From contig NZ_VIRL01000014.1 of NCBI RefSeq assembly GCF_006874465.1, positions 1 to 64,000 of the forward strand: 64,000 nucleotides of DNA. Reading direction: 5' to 3'. This stretch comes from Microbispora bryophytorum. Lineage in GTDB: Bacteria; Actinomycetota; Actinomycetes; Streptosporangiales; Streptosporangiaceae. Below are positions 7,784 to 16,049 of this stretch, one piece after another (the stretch's first letter is position 1; every line of letters begins with the position of its first letter). The translations under genes were made by a program, and so were the position numbers. A model generated the notes under the pieces. The model worked only from the letters and a program-made list of their open reading frames with translations, did no database searches and was not told the DNA's origin.

Positions 7784-9658
7784 ATGAGCACCACACCCAT
7801 CGCCGACCTCGCGTTGGTGTCCGATCGTCATTCCGCCGGCCTCATCAGCCGGGACGGATCGGCCGAGTGGTTGTGTTTCCCCCGCTTCGACGGGCCGTCC
7901 GTCTTCGCCCGCCTGCTGGACGACGAGGCTGGGCACTGGGCGATCCGCCCGGCCGTCCCGTACGAGACGACGCGCCGCTACGTACCGCAGACGATGGTGC
8001 TGGAGACCACCTTCCACACCGGGAGCGGCACGGTCGTTCTCACCGACGCCCTGCTCACCGGACCGGACGACGGCGGCCACCGGCTCGGCGTCGGTGTGCC
8101 GCACCTGCTCGCCCGGCGGGTGTCCGGCCTCGGCGGCGAGGTGCCGATGGAGATCGAGTACCGGCCCCGGCCGGAGTACGGCCTGATCCACCCGATCCTG
8201 TCCGTCGTCGACGGCGGCGTGACCGCCCGCGGCGGCGCCGAGTGGCTTGTGCTGACCACGCCGGTTTCCCTCGGCATCGGCGGCTGCAGCGGATACGGCG
8301 TGTTCACGGTGCGCGAGGGCGAGACACGGCACTTCGGGCTGCACCGCTCGACGCTGGAGGAGGCTCCCGCGCGGGTGTGGGACCAGGCGGAACTGGCGGC
8401 CCGGCTGGACCACACGATCGCCGCCTGGCAGTCGTGGTCCAGCCTCCACCAGGCTTATGACGGCCCATGGTGCGACCTGGTGCACCACAGCGGGCGGGTG
8501 CTGCAGGCGCTGTCCTTCCAGCCCAGCGGCGCGATCGTCGCGGCCGCCACGACGTCGCTGCCCGAATGGGCCGGCGGCGAGCGCAACTGGGACTACCGGT
8601 ACACGTGGGTGCGGGACGCGTCGCTGACCATGGGCGCCCTGTGGGTCGCGGCCTGCCCCGACGAGGCGAGCGACTTCTTCGCCTTCCTCACCACCGCGGC
8701 CCCATCCCTGGGCAAGGACCGCGCGCTGCAGATCATGTTCAGCGTCTGCGGCGAGCACGACCTGAGCGAGCGCACCCTTCCGCACCTGCGCGGCTGGCGC
8801 GGCAGCCTGCCGGTACGCGTCGGAAACGACGCGTGGAACCAGCGGCAGATCGACGTGTACGGCGAGCTGCTCGACGCGGCCGCGCGCCTCGAACACCAGA
8901 TCGTCGACATCGACGACGACGTCCGGCGCTTCCTCATCGCCTGTGCCGACACCGCTGCCGAGCGCTGGACGGAAAAGGACCAGGGCATCTGGGAGGTGCG
9001 TGGGGAGCCGCGCGACTTCCTGTACTCCAAGCTCATGTGCTGGGTGGCGCTGGACCGCGGCATCGCCCTCGTCGGCCTCCTGCACGCCCAGGATCGTGTG
9101 GAGTCCTGGCGGCGGACCCGCGCCGAGATCCGCGACACTCTGCTGCGCGAGGGCTGGAACGACCGCGTGGGGGCGTTCACGCAGTCGTTCGGCTCCGACG
9201 AGCTGGACGCCAGCGCCCTCATGGTGCCGATCATCGGCTTCCTGCCCGCCGACGACCCGCGCGTGCTGGCCACGATCGACGCGGTCGCGGACCGGCTCAC
9301 CGACGACCACGGCCTGGTCTACCGCTACCGCACCGAGGGCGGCGTCGACGGCCTCGCCGGCGAGGAGGGCGCCTTCCTGCTGTGCTCGTTCTGGCTGGCG
9401 CAGGCGCTCGCCATGTCCGGGCAGGTCGGCCGGGCCAGGGAGGCATTCGAGCGAGCCGCCGCGTACGCCAACGACGTGGGCCTGCTGTCCGAGGAGATCG
9501 ACCCCGGGAGCGGCGAACTGCTCGGCAACTTCCCGCAGGCGTTCAGCCACATCGGGCTCATCAACGCCGCCTGGGCCATCGACGAGGCCGAACGAACCGC
9601 ACCGGCCGGAGGGGCGGCCGGCGCGGACCGCGGGAAAGGCGATGGGCAGATGGCGTGA
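7784..9658 (+). CDS. Glycoside hydrolase family 15 protein (glucoamylase/trehalase type)
   Basis: The protein has 624 residues. An N-terminal beta-sandwich domain (to about 230) precedes the (alpha/alpha)6 catalytic domain with the family motif RNWDYRYTWVRDASLT and the C-terminal signature EEIDPGSGELLGNFPQAFSHIGLINAA, which carries a likely catalytic glutamate. Actinobacterial GH15 proteins of this length include trehalases and glucan-hydrolysing enzymes; the substrate cannot be decided here. There is no signal peptide, so it acts in the cytoplasm, perhaps on trehalose or short glucans. ATG 7784 is chosen because MSTTPIADLALVSDRHSAG is the conserved start; no strong ribosome site is visible. 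Confidence 0.87.
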   Translation: MSTTPIADLALVSDRHSAGLISRDGSAEWLCFPRFDGPSVFARLLDDEAGHWAIRPAVPYETTRRYVPQTMVLETTFHTGSGTVVLTDALLTGPDDGGHRLGVGVPHLLARRVSGLGGEVPMEIEYRPRPEYGLIHPILSVVDGGVTARGGAEWLVLTTPVSLGIGGCSGYGVFTVREGETRHFGLHRSTLEEAPARVWDQAELAARLDHTIAAWQSWSSLHQAYDGPWCDLVHHSGRVLQALSFQPSGAIVAAATTSLPEWAGGERNWDYRYTWVRDASLTMGALWVAACPDEASDFFAFLTTAAPSLGKDRALQIMFSVCGEHDLSERTLPHLRGWRGSLPVRVGNDAWNQRQIDVYGELLDAAARLEHQIVDIDDDVRRFLIACADTAAERWTEKDQGIWEVRGEPRDFLYSKLMCWVALDRGIALVGLLHAQDRVESWRRTRAEIRDTLLREGWNDRVGAFTQSFGSDELDASALMVPIIGFLPADDPRVLATIDAVADRLTDDHGLVYRYRTEGGVDGLAGEEGAFLLCSFWLAQALAMSGQVGRAREAFERAAAYANDVGLLSEEIDPGSGELLGNFPQAFSHIGLINAAWAIDEAERTAPAGGAAGADRGKGDGQMA

Positions 9659-9846
9659 GGTCACCGCCGAGTTCGCCGGCGTCCTCAGCTCCACGATCAA
9701 GCCCATCCTTTCGGTGGTCCTCGTGCCGTACCCGCGCGTCGTGCTCCGCCACCGAATCCGCCATGCCGGCCGGCCCCGGTGATGAGTTGTCGCGCCCGCG
9801 CCCGTCACACCTACGACGGGACACGACAAGGCGGAAGGATGACGTG

Positions 9847-10610
9847 ATGAGTGCGGACACGCGGCTGGAGGAGCTGGGCGTGAGCGGTCTGGGCGAAGTC
9901 GGCGAGCCGGAGTTTTCGGGGCTGGCGGAGCGGCACCGGCGGGAGCTGCACGTGCACTGCTACCGGATGCTCGGGTCGTTCGAGGACGCCGAGGACACCG
10001 TGCAGGAGACGTTCCTCCGTGCCTGGCGGCGGCGGGAGACCTTCGAGGGGCGGTCGACGTTCCGGGCCTGGCTGTACCGGATGGCCATCAACGCCTGCCT
10101 GGACCTGCTCGCCAAGTGCCGCCCGGAGCCGGCGACCGGCGGTGAGGTGCTGTGGCTGCAGCCCTACCCGGACTGGCTGCTCGACGAGCTGCCCGCGAGC
10201 GAGGCGGACGAGCCGGAGACCGTCGCCGTCGCGCGGGAGACGATCGAGCTGGCGTACCTGGTCGCAGTCCAGCACCTCGCGCCGCGCCCGCGGGCCCGTG
10301 CTGATCCTGCGGGACGTGCTCGATGCCGCCCACCCCGGGCCTGTACGTCGGCCGCGACGCGGTGGTGAACGACTGGGTCGAGGACGGCTTCGGTCGCATG
10401 AAGAACCTGCGCGCCGTCCCCACCTCGGTGAACCGGCAGCCCGCCGTCGCCTTCTACCTCTGGCGGGAGCGGGAGGGCGCGTACCTGCCGCTGACGATCG
10501 ACGTCCTGCGCATCACCGGCGAGGCGATCACCGAGATCGTCATCTTCCACGACGACCGGTTCCCGCGGCTCGGACTGCCGGAGCGCCTGCCGGCGTACGG
10601 CACGGAGTAA
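9847..10610 (+). pseudogene. Sigma-70 family (subfamily 5, SnoaL-tailed) gene with internal deletion and frameshift
   Basis: ATG 9847 follows a GGAAGG ribosome site. The first frame encodes a complete sigma region 2 (CYRMLGSFEDAEDTVQETFLRAWRRRE) and the subfamily mark VLWLQPYPDWLLDELP, up to LVAVQHLAPR. There the frame slips near 10290. The bases then read VLILRDVLDA in another frame and jump directly to the SnoaL-like tail PPTPGLYVGRDAV, which runs to TAA 10608-10610. Region 4 and the start of the SnoaL domain, roughly 130 residues, are missing. An intact member has about 330 residues. The remnant cannot bind a -35 element and is very probably inactive. Confidence 0.8.
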
Positions 10611-10665
10611 ACGGCATGGAGTAGACGGCATGGAGTAGATGACGCGGAGTAGACACGGAGTGCTC
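10596..10665. repeat. Short tandem repeats of CGGCATGGAGTAGA and variants
   Basis: Starting at the 3' end of the broken sigma gene there are about five degenerate copies of a 13-14 base unit (CGGCACGGAGTAA, CGGCATGGAGTAGA twice, CGCGGAGTAGA, CACGGAGTG). Replication slippage at the end of a decaying gene is the simplest explanation. The rest of 10666-10854 holds only a small hairpin (TGCACT/AGTGCA at 10677-10696) and AT-richer DNA that may carry the rtcB promoter. Confidence 0.65.
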
Positions 10666-10854
10666 CAGGGCCCTTCTGCACTCCTCCGCAGTGCAAACCC
10701 GTACGGCCGAAAATCGCTTGCCTCGCCTGGCGGATTCAGGAAACGTTTGTATCCATGCTGCTCTGACGAACAACACCCCGCTACATCGAGATACCACGGC
10801 GCCGACTCGCGCTGTAATGCCGCCCATTCATAACCTGTCCAGTAGAGAGCGTCT

Positions 10855-12054
10855 TTGTCTCAGCAACGCAATCGGCAGGAGTTTCTGCCGCCGTCCGTCC
10901 CGGCCACGGGGTCGGCCACCGTCGCCGTGTTCGCCTCCCCCACCAGTTGGATCGAGTCCGATGCCGTCGCCCAGTGCCACCAGGTGGCCGCCCTCGACGG
11001 AATGACGCACGTCGCCGCCATGCCGGATCTGCACCCTGGCAAAGGCGCCCCGATCGGCGCCGCCATGGCGTCGACCAGGCTGTACCCGTTCCTGGTGGGC
11101 TCCGACATCGGTTGCGGCATCGCCGTGTTCCCCGTCAAGCTCAAGCGCGCCGTACCCGAGAAACTCGCCGCCCGGTTCCCCGATCTGGATCGCGCGCTGC
11201 ACCCCGAGCAGGATGCCGACGACTCGGCCTGGGGCGTTGTAAAGGGCGATATTCCCGCTGGTCACGTCGAAGGCCTCGGGACGGTCGGCCGAGGCAACCA
11301 CTTCGTCGAGCTGGCGCGCATCGGAACCGTCTTCGAGCCGGGCCACGCGAGCCGTCTCGGACTCGCCACCAACGACCTGGTCCTCATCGTCCACAGCGGT
11401 TCCCGAGGGCTGGGCGAACGCATCCTCCGAGCCCACACCGCAGTCCACGGCGCGGGCCCCGCCCCTGATCCCGGCGCCTACCTGGCGATGCATGACGACG
11501 CCGTACGCTGGGGAGCGCTCAACCGGCGGCTGCTGGCCGCCCGGGTCGCCCACGCGCTGGGGACCGAGCCCACCGAGCCGATCCTCGACCAGTGCCACAA
11601 CCTGGTCGAGGTCCGCGACGAGATCTACCTGCACCGCAAGGGGGCGGCGCCGGGCGACGGCCGCGACGTGCTCATCGCCGGTACGCGAGGCACCCCTTCC
11701 TACTTGGTGGCCGGCCACGCCGGGCCGGACGCCAACCATTCCGTGGCGCACGGAGCGGGCCGGAAGATGTCCCGTGCGGACGCCCTGCGCCGGGGCCGGG
11801 CCAAGCACACGGTCGAAGAGCTACGCCGCACACCGATGGGGTCGCTGGTGGTGTGCGGCGACCGCCAACTCCTCTTCGAGGAGGCGCCAACGGCCTACAA
11901 GCGCATCGAGCAAGTCATCGCCGACCTCGTCGACCATGACCTGGCCACGCCCGTGGCCACCACCATCCCCCTGGTCACCTACAAGACACCCGACCTCGGG
12001 TCCACACCCCAAACAAACCACCGGGACCATCGCCGCAAGCGAGGCCGGCCGTGA
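10855..12054 (+). CDS. rtcB: RtcB-family RNA ligase
   Basis: The protein has 399 residues. RtcB joins RNA ends with 2',3'-cyclic phosphate or 3'-phosphate to 5'-OH ends, using GTP and Mn(II). Key motifs are intact: DLHPGKGAPIGAA, the metal-binding cysteine in GSDIGCGIAVF, GRGNHFVEL, HSGSRGLGERI, and the guanylylated histidine in SVAHGAGRKMSR. Length and style fit the RtcB2 group that often sits beside the release-factor homologue prfH, but no prfH is visible here. The start is TTG 10855, after a weak AGAGAG site. The C-terminus is basic (DHRRKRGRP). It probably repairs RNA cut by stress nucleases or toxins (inference). Confidence 0.87.
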   Translation: MSQQRNRQEFLPPSVPATGSATVAVFASPTSWIESDAVAQCHQVAALDGMTHVAAMPDLHPGKGAPIGAAMASTRLYPFLVGSDIGCGIAVFPVKLKRAVPEKLAARFPDLDRALHPEQDADDSAWGVVKGDIPAGHVEGLGTVGRGNHFVELARIGTVFEPGHASRLGLATNDLVLIVHSGSRGLGERILRAHTAVHGAGPAPDPGAYLAMHDDAVRWGALNRRLLAARVAHALGTEPTEPILDQCHNLVEVRDEIYLHRKGAAPGDGRDVLIAGTRGTPSYLVAGHAGPDANHSVAHGAGRKMSRADALRRGRAKHTVEELRRTPMGSLVVCGDRQLLFEEAPTAYKRIEQVIADLVDHDLATPVATTIPLVTYKTPDLGSTPQTNHRDHRRKRGRP

Positions 12055-12274
12055 GCGTTCACCTGCTCCCGTAAGCCGGGCGTGGCCCACAGGAGTGTGC
12101 CTGGGCGCCGGCCCAACTGCTCGATCTCGGGCGCGGAGCCGCTCATCGGCGTCATGGCAGACAGATCTCCGAGCCGGACTGGGGACGAAATCGCCACCTT
12201 TGCGCTAGTTGCACGCCAGCCTTCGGCCCGTATCGTCCCCATGAGTGATCTCGTCTGCGCGAGAAGGGACCGGC

Positions 12275-12637
12275 ATGTCCGACGATGCGGTGCGACGCGT
12301 TTTCCGATCAGTCGATTCGTTCGATCCTGACGAGTTCGGACTATTGCTGGCCGAGGATGCCACGATGGTCTTCGGAAACGCCGCACCGCTTGTGGGACGT
12401 GAGGCCATCGTCGCCGGACTCCGGGAGTTCTACTCCACCATCGGCGGCCTGCAGCATCGGATCGTCCGGAACTGGCAGGTGGACGCCGACGTCATCGCCG
12501 AGACCGAGGTGACCTACCGGAGGCTCGACGGCAAGGACGCGAGCGCCGTGGCCGTATCGATCTGGCGCACCCGTGACGATGGCCTGATCTCGGACTACCG
12601 CATATTCGTCGATCTCGCCCCCGTCTACGCGGTCTAG
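12275..12637 (+). CDS. SnoaL/NTF2-like small protein
   Basis: The protein has 120 residues. ATG 12275 has a GAAGGGA ribosome site 8 bases upstream. The sequence has the NTF2-like pattern: an N-terminal helix (VRRVFRSVDSFDPDEFGLLLAEDATMVFGN), a GREAIVAGLREFY helix, then long beta strands ending SDYRIFVDLAPVY. Such proteins are small-molecule isomerases, hydrolases or ligand binders; no catalytic pair can be named with confidence. It stands alone between rtcB and the minus-strand sigma-like gene. The function is unknown. Confidence 0.75.
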   Translation: MSDDAVRRVFRSVDSFDPDEFGLLLAEDATMVFGNAAPLVGREAIVAGLREFYSTIGGLQHRIVRNWQVDADVIAETEVTYRRLDGKDASAVAVSIWRTRDDGLISDYRIFVDLAPVYAV

Positions 12638-12716
12638 TAGTGCTCCAGGGACACTTCGCCGTCCTCGTGGTTGAGGTGGCATGAGAACGGCACCGGAGCA
12701 CTGGACGATCGCTCGC

Positions 12717-13589
12717 TCACCGGGACACACCCTGCGCCGTTGACTCGGCACCGTGCAGGTACTCGTCGAGGCGGCCACGGACGTGGTTCCGGGCGCGTGC
12801 CAAGGCGGCCGTCGCCGAGAGCTCGTCGAGTCCGAGTGCCTGCGCCGAGTCGGCAAGCGCGTAGCCCTGTAGATCGACGAGCGCGAGAAGCTCACCGAAC
12901 GGCTCGGGTAGTTCGCCGAGCGCCTTGTCGAGCAGGTCGTATACCTCTTCGGTCTCGTCGGCTTCCTCCGGGCCGAGGATCTCTGCGCTGCCGGGCCACT
13001 GGTTCGGGCTGCCGGCCCACCCGTCGATCCTGTCCTCGCCCGGGTAGAGATCCGGGTAGAAGAGCTCGGGCTCATCGGCATCGCTGTTGAGGTCGTCGAG
13101 TGAGTCCGCTCGGGCTCGCGCGGCCGCGTCGACCTCGACGGCGGGCGTAGAGCGGCCGTCCAGCCGCACTTGGGCATCGCTGAGTGCGTGCATGATTTTG
13201 GTCAGCTCGGCGATCCCTCGCGGGCGGGAATCTCTGCGTTGCAGCGCAAGGCCCACTTCCAGGGATCGCTGGGCGAGGTCCTCGGCGTTCGCGGGGTCAA
13301 GCAGTTCGGCACGCGCGAGGAGAGCGCTTCGCAAGGCCCCGGCGTCCGTCGCCGGAGACTCTTCCGCCACCGGCATCGCGTCGTCGGCCAGATCGTTCTG
13401 GACGCCGCCGGGACCAGAGCGCCGTCGAAGGAGCTCGCGGGTCGTGGCGATCTGTGAGACGTACGACGCGCAGTCCGGGCAGTCAGCCAGATGGGCGGTC
13501 AACGAACTCTGAAGGTGTTCGGGTGCCAGTCCGAGATCGCCGCCGAATCGCACCACGTCGGAACATCTGCCATCAGTCATTGAGGTCAC
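12717..13589 (-). CDS. Anti-sigma (zf-HC2) domain fused to a degenerate ECF sigma-like protein
   Basis: The protein has 290 residues. Near the N-terminus is a zinc-finger anti-sigma motif H-x3-C-x2-C (HLADCPDCASYVSQI, about 33-47). Residues about 85-140 look like a worn sigma region 2 (LLDPANAEDLAQRSLEVGLAL, then IAELTKIMHALSDAQ). Residues about 218-285 are a clear sigma region 4 (ALGELPEPFGELLALVDLQG, then ALADSAQALGL and a helix of the recognition type). An acidic linker lies between. An anti-sigma domain in front of sigma-like domains in one chain is unusual and suggests a self-inhibited or redox-gated regulator. The palindrome at 13667-13682 lies 78 bases upstream of its ATG. It may alternatively be only an anti-sigma or HTH protein. 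Confidence 0.7.
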   Translation of the reverse strand: MTSMTDGRCSDVVRFGGDLGLAPEHLQSSLTAHLADCPDCASYVSQIATTRELLRRRSGPGGVQNDLADDAMPVAEESPATDAGALRSALLARAELLDPANAEDLAQRSLEVGLALQRRDSRPRGIAELTKIMHALSDAQVRLDGRSTPAVEVDAAARARADSLDDLNSDADEPELFYPDLYPGEDRIDGWAGSPNQWPGSAEILGPEEADETEEVYDLLDKALGELPEPFGELLALVDLQGYALADSAQALGLDELSATAALARARNHVRGRLDEYLHGAESTAQGVSR

Positions 13590-13666
13590 CTTCTCGGTTC
13601 GCCTGGTCGCACCACGACAGGGCCGGCCAGGGGCATTGATCGACGGCGCGTCGCTCTCGGCGAATT

Positions 13667-13682
13667 TGGTCTATATAGTCCA
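13667..13682. promoter_or_regulatory. Palindromic operator 1 (TGGTCTATATAGTCCA)
   Basis: A 16-base near-palindrome with one mismatch, in the 337-base gap between the divergent anti-sigma/sigma fusion and the sulfite-oxidase-like gene. It shares the form TGGAC-N6-GTCCA with three other sites in this window, so it is probably bound by the same TetR-type repressor. Confidence 0.65.
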
Positions 13683-13823
13683 AGTTACATAATCTAACAC
13701 GCTCACGGCGGCCCTCTCTCGTGGCTGATCGGGGCGAGAGACTGCGGCTGCGGTCACTACCGACGCCCCGGGAGCGGGTGCGCGCGACGGGCCGCGTGCG
13801 CTTTGACACCGGTTGCAGCGGAA

Positions 13824-13855
13824 CCTTAAGTTGGACGAAAGGGTCCACTTAAGGA
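13824..13855. promoter_or_regulatory. Palindromic operator 2 inside an extended inverted repeat
   Basis: The core TGGACGAAAGGGTCCA lies at 13832-13847. The flanks extend the symmetry: CCTTAAG on the left (plus one extra T) and CTTAAGG on the right. It is 80 bases upstream of the sulfite-oxidase-like start. It could be an operator or an RNA hairpin in the leader; the shared core favours an operator. Confidence 0.65.
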
Positions 13856-13926
13856 CGGCTTCCGCCATCGACCCGACCGTGAGACGCCCACCACTAGAGA
13901 CCGTTGGGTCTGGAAGAGAGCACAGG

Positions 13927-14523
13927 GTGACAATCTCGCGTGGCTTCTTCGGCCATCACGACCCGCGCGCCGCCGATCTGCCGCCCGGCCAGCATCTGAC
14001 GCACGGATTCCCCGTGCTGACGGCTGGGCCGACGCAGCTGATCTCGACGGAGAAGTGGAACTTCACGATCACGCCGGAGAGCGGCGAGCCGAGGCGGTGG
14101 AGTTGGGACGAGATGATGGCCCTGCCCGCTGAGGAGATCACCGTCGACATCCACTGCGTGACCCGGTGGACGAAACTCGGGACCCGTTGGCGGGGCGTCG
14201 CGCTCGACACCTTCTTCGAGGACATCGAGACCTCCTACGAATACGCGATGGTGCGTTCGTACGGGGGCTACACCACGAACCTCCCCTTGGAGGACCTGCT
14301 CGGGGGCAAGGCCTGGATCGCGTACGAGTACGAAGGAGAGCCGCTTCACATCGAGCACGGTGGACCGGCCAGGCTACTGGTGCCGCATCTCTACTTCTGG
14401 AAGTCCGCGAAGTGGGTGAACGGCATCACGATGCAGCGCTTCGACGAGCCGGGCTTCTGGGAAGGCTTCGGCTATCACAACTACGGCGACCCGTGGCGCG
14501 AGGAGCGGCACGCCGGTGACTGA
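13927..14523 (+). CDS. Molybdopterin-dependent sulfite-oxidase-like oxidoreductase
   Basis: The protein has 198 residues and contains the Mo-pterin fold only. GTG 13927 has a GGAAGAGAG site. The molybdenum-ligating cysteine is in VDIHCVTRWT; other family features are WRGVALDTFFE, YGGYTTNLPLEDLL and PARLLVPHLYFWKSAKWV. It lacks heme and dimerisation domains, like YedY/MsrP-type catalytic subunits, and has no evident Tat signal, so it is probably cytoplasmic. It overlaps the next gene, a flavin reductase, by eight bases, so the two are likely electron-transfer partners. The substrate is unknown; sulfite or oxidised methionine are candidates. Palindrome 2 upstream probably controls the operon. 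Confidence 0.87.
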   Translation: MTISRGFFGHHDPRAADLPPGQHLTHGFPVLTAGPTQLISTEKWNFTITPESGEPRRWSWDEMMALPAEEITVDIHCVTRWTKLGTRWRGVALDTFFEDIETSYEYAMVRSYGGYTTNLPLEDLLGGKAWIAYEYEGEPLHIEHGGPARLLVPHLYFWKSAKWVNGITMQRFDEPGFWEGFGYHNYGDPWREERHAGD

Positions 14524-15337
14524 CACGAACACGACCGACGGCCCTGCTGGGAGCTCCGTAGAAGCCACTCCGCCGGCAGGGAATCACTGGCGCAGGGCAA
14601 CGCTCATCGGTGTGCGCTCGCAGTCCTGGCATTCCCGGACGCTTGCACTACACGTCCCCGGCTGGACCGGACATCTGCCCGGTCAGCACGTAGACATACG
14701 TCTCACCGCCCCGGACGGCTACTCGGCCCAGCGGAGCTACTCGTTGGCCGAGCCCGCCACGCCCGACCGCGTCGCGGTCACCGTCGACCTCCTGCCCCAC
14801 GGCGAGGTCTCGCCGTACCTGGCGGAGATCATGGAGATCGGTGACGAGCTCGACGTGCGCGGGCCCATCGGTGGATGGTTCGTCTGGGAGCCGGGGGACC
14901 CGTCCATCGGGGACGGCCCGGTGCTGCTGATCGCCGGTGGATCAGGGGTGGTGCCGCTGGTCACCATGCTGCGAGCCCGGAAGCGGGCGGGGGACTCGAC
15001 GCCGACGATGCTCGTGTATTCGCTTCGCGGCCCTCGCGACCTCATGTACGGGCCCGAGCTGGAAGAGATGTCGGCCGATCCGTCCACGCCGGGGTCCGCC
15101 GACGTGCGCCTCGTCTACACGCGCAAGGTCCCCGACGGGCATCCCCGTCCCGCCTCACACCTCGCGGCCGAGGACATCCAGCCTCCGTCCGCGTGGCCGG
15201 AGCCGTTGGCGGCCCGGGTCTACGTGTGCGGCCCCTCTGGCTTCGTCGACCACGCCACAGGCCTGCTCCGCAGGGTGGGATACCCCGACGATCGCATACG
15301 CACGGAACGATTCGGACCGACAGGAGTTGAACGATGA
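14516..15337 (+). CDS. FAD-binding oxidoreductase (ferredoxin-NADP reductase family)
   Basis: The protein has 273 residues. The FAD domain carries RSYSLAEP (about 73-80) and the NAD(P) domain GGSGVVPLVTMLRARKR and YVCGPSGFVDHA. There is no 2Fe-2S domain. It should take electrons from NAD(P)H and pass them to the sulfite-oxidase-like subunit encoded just upstream. GTG 14516 overlaps the upstream stop codon region, and the downstream gene starts in its stop codon (ATGA at 15334-15337), so the three genes form a tightly coupled operon. Confidence 0.87.
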   Translation: MTDTNTTDGPAGSSVEATPPAGNHWRRATLIGVRSQSWHSRTLALHVPGWTGHLPGQHVDIRLTAPDGYSAQRSYSLAEPATPDRVAVTVDLLPHGEVSPYLAEIMEIGDELDVRGPIGGWFVWEPGDPSIGDGPVLLIAGGSGVVPLVTMLRARKRAGDSTPTMLVYSLRGPRDLMYGPELEEMSADPSTPGSADVRLVYTRKVPDGHPRPASHLAAEDIQPPSAWPEPLAARVYVCGPSGFVDHATGLLRRVGYPDDRIRTERFGPTGVER

Positions 15338-15654
15338 CCTCGGATTTCCCGACCCCGGCCGCGCCCGACGGCGGCGCGGAGTCCGCCGCGGTCTTGGACG
15401 GCAACGCCGCTGCCGGCGAGTTCTCCGGGATCCTCGCAAGTGACCCGACCGACGTCAGTGTCCGCTGCGGCAGCTGCGGCGTCGCGCAGGCATTCGGACA
15501 GCTGCAGGCCTATATGGGCGGGCCGGGAACCGTGCTGCGCTGTCGCGAGTGTGCGGCGATGGTCGCCCGAGTGGCCCGGACGCCTCGGGGGACGTGGCTC
15601 GACATCTCCGGCTCCAGCTCGTGGTTGTTCTCACCCACTCCGGGTCTCGCCTGA
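15334..15654 (+). CDS. DUF6510-type small zinc-ribbon protein
   Basis: The protein has 106 residues. Two cysteine pairs, VRCGSCGVAQ (CGSC) and LRCRECAAMV (CREC), about 25 residues apart, form a likely zinc ribbon. The N-terminal 20 residues are low in complexity. The gene overlaps the flavin-reductase gene by four bases. The same trio (Mo-oxidoreductase, FAD reductase, DUF6510) is a recurrent arrangement in actinomycetes, so a role in assembly or electron transfer of that system is plausible, but no function is known. Confidence 0.72.
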   Translation: MTSDFPTPAAPDGGAESAAVLDGNAAAGEFSGILASDPTDVSVRCGSCGVAQAFGQLQAYMGGPGTVLRCRECAAMVARVARTPRGTWLDISGSSSWLFSPTPGLA

Positions 15655-15696
15655 CCGCGACCGCCCAGGCCAACGGATCGATGAGGGGAAACGGAA

Positions 15697-16002
15697 ATGA
15701 AGGCAGTGGTCGGGGAGACGGTCGTGGCCGAGGCCGCGAACGATACGGTGGTCAGGATAGAGGGGAATGTCTACTTCCCTCCGGACTCAGTCGTGGCCGG
15801 CGCACTCCGCGACAGCCCAACGCCCTACACCTGTCCCTGGAAGGGGAAGGCGCAGTATCACGACGTCCTGGCCGGCGAGACGGTGCTCAGGGACGGGGCG
15901 TGGTCCTACCCGCGCATCAAGGAGTCGGCGGCGGCCCGTGTAGGACGCGACTTCAGTGGCTATGTCGCTTTCGATGGGCGCCAGGTGCAGATCGAGACCT
16001 GA
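15697..16002 (+). CDS. DUF427 family protein
   Basis: The protein has 101 residues. ATG 15697 follows GAGGGGAAACGGAA. The family pattern is plain: VRIEGNVYFPPDSV, then TPYTCPWKGKAQYHDV, AWSYPRIKESA and a C-terminal GYVAFDGRQVQIE. The CPWKG segment is the most conserved part of this small beta-rich family, whose biochemical role is unknown. It follows the DUF6510 gene by 42 bases and may be in the same transcript. Confidence 0.85.
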   Translation: MKAVVGETVVAEAANDTVVRIEGNVYFPPDSVVAGALRDSPTPYTCPWKGKAQYHDVLAGETVLRDGAWSYPRIKESAAARVGRDFSGYVAFDGRQVQIET

Positions 16003-16049
16003 CCGATCACGGACCCACCGACTGTGGACGAACGAGGCGAGAAGAGAGC

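Noticed and set aside
9642-9782. 46-codon frame (begins MGRWREVTAEFAGV) overlapping the GH15 3' end
   Set aside because: The AAGG is only two bases from the ATG, and there is no homology or neighbour that supports it.
7550-9829. Long minus-strand frame opposite the GH15 gene
   Set aside because: The plus strand encodes an unmistakable GH15 enzyme; the opposite frame has no domain and biased composition.
10677-10696. TGCACT/AGTGCA hairpin as a terminator of the broken sigma gene
   Set aside because: A six-base stem with no T run is too weak to call.
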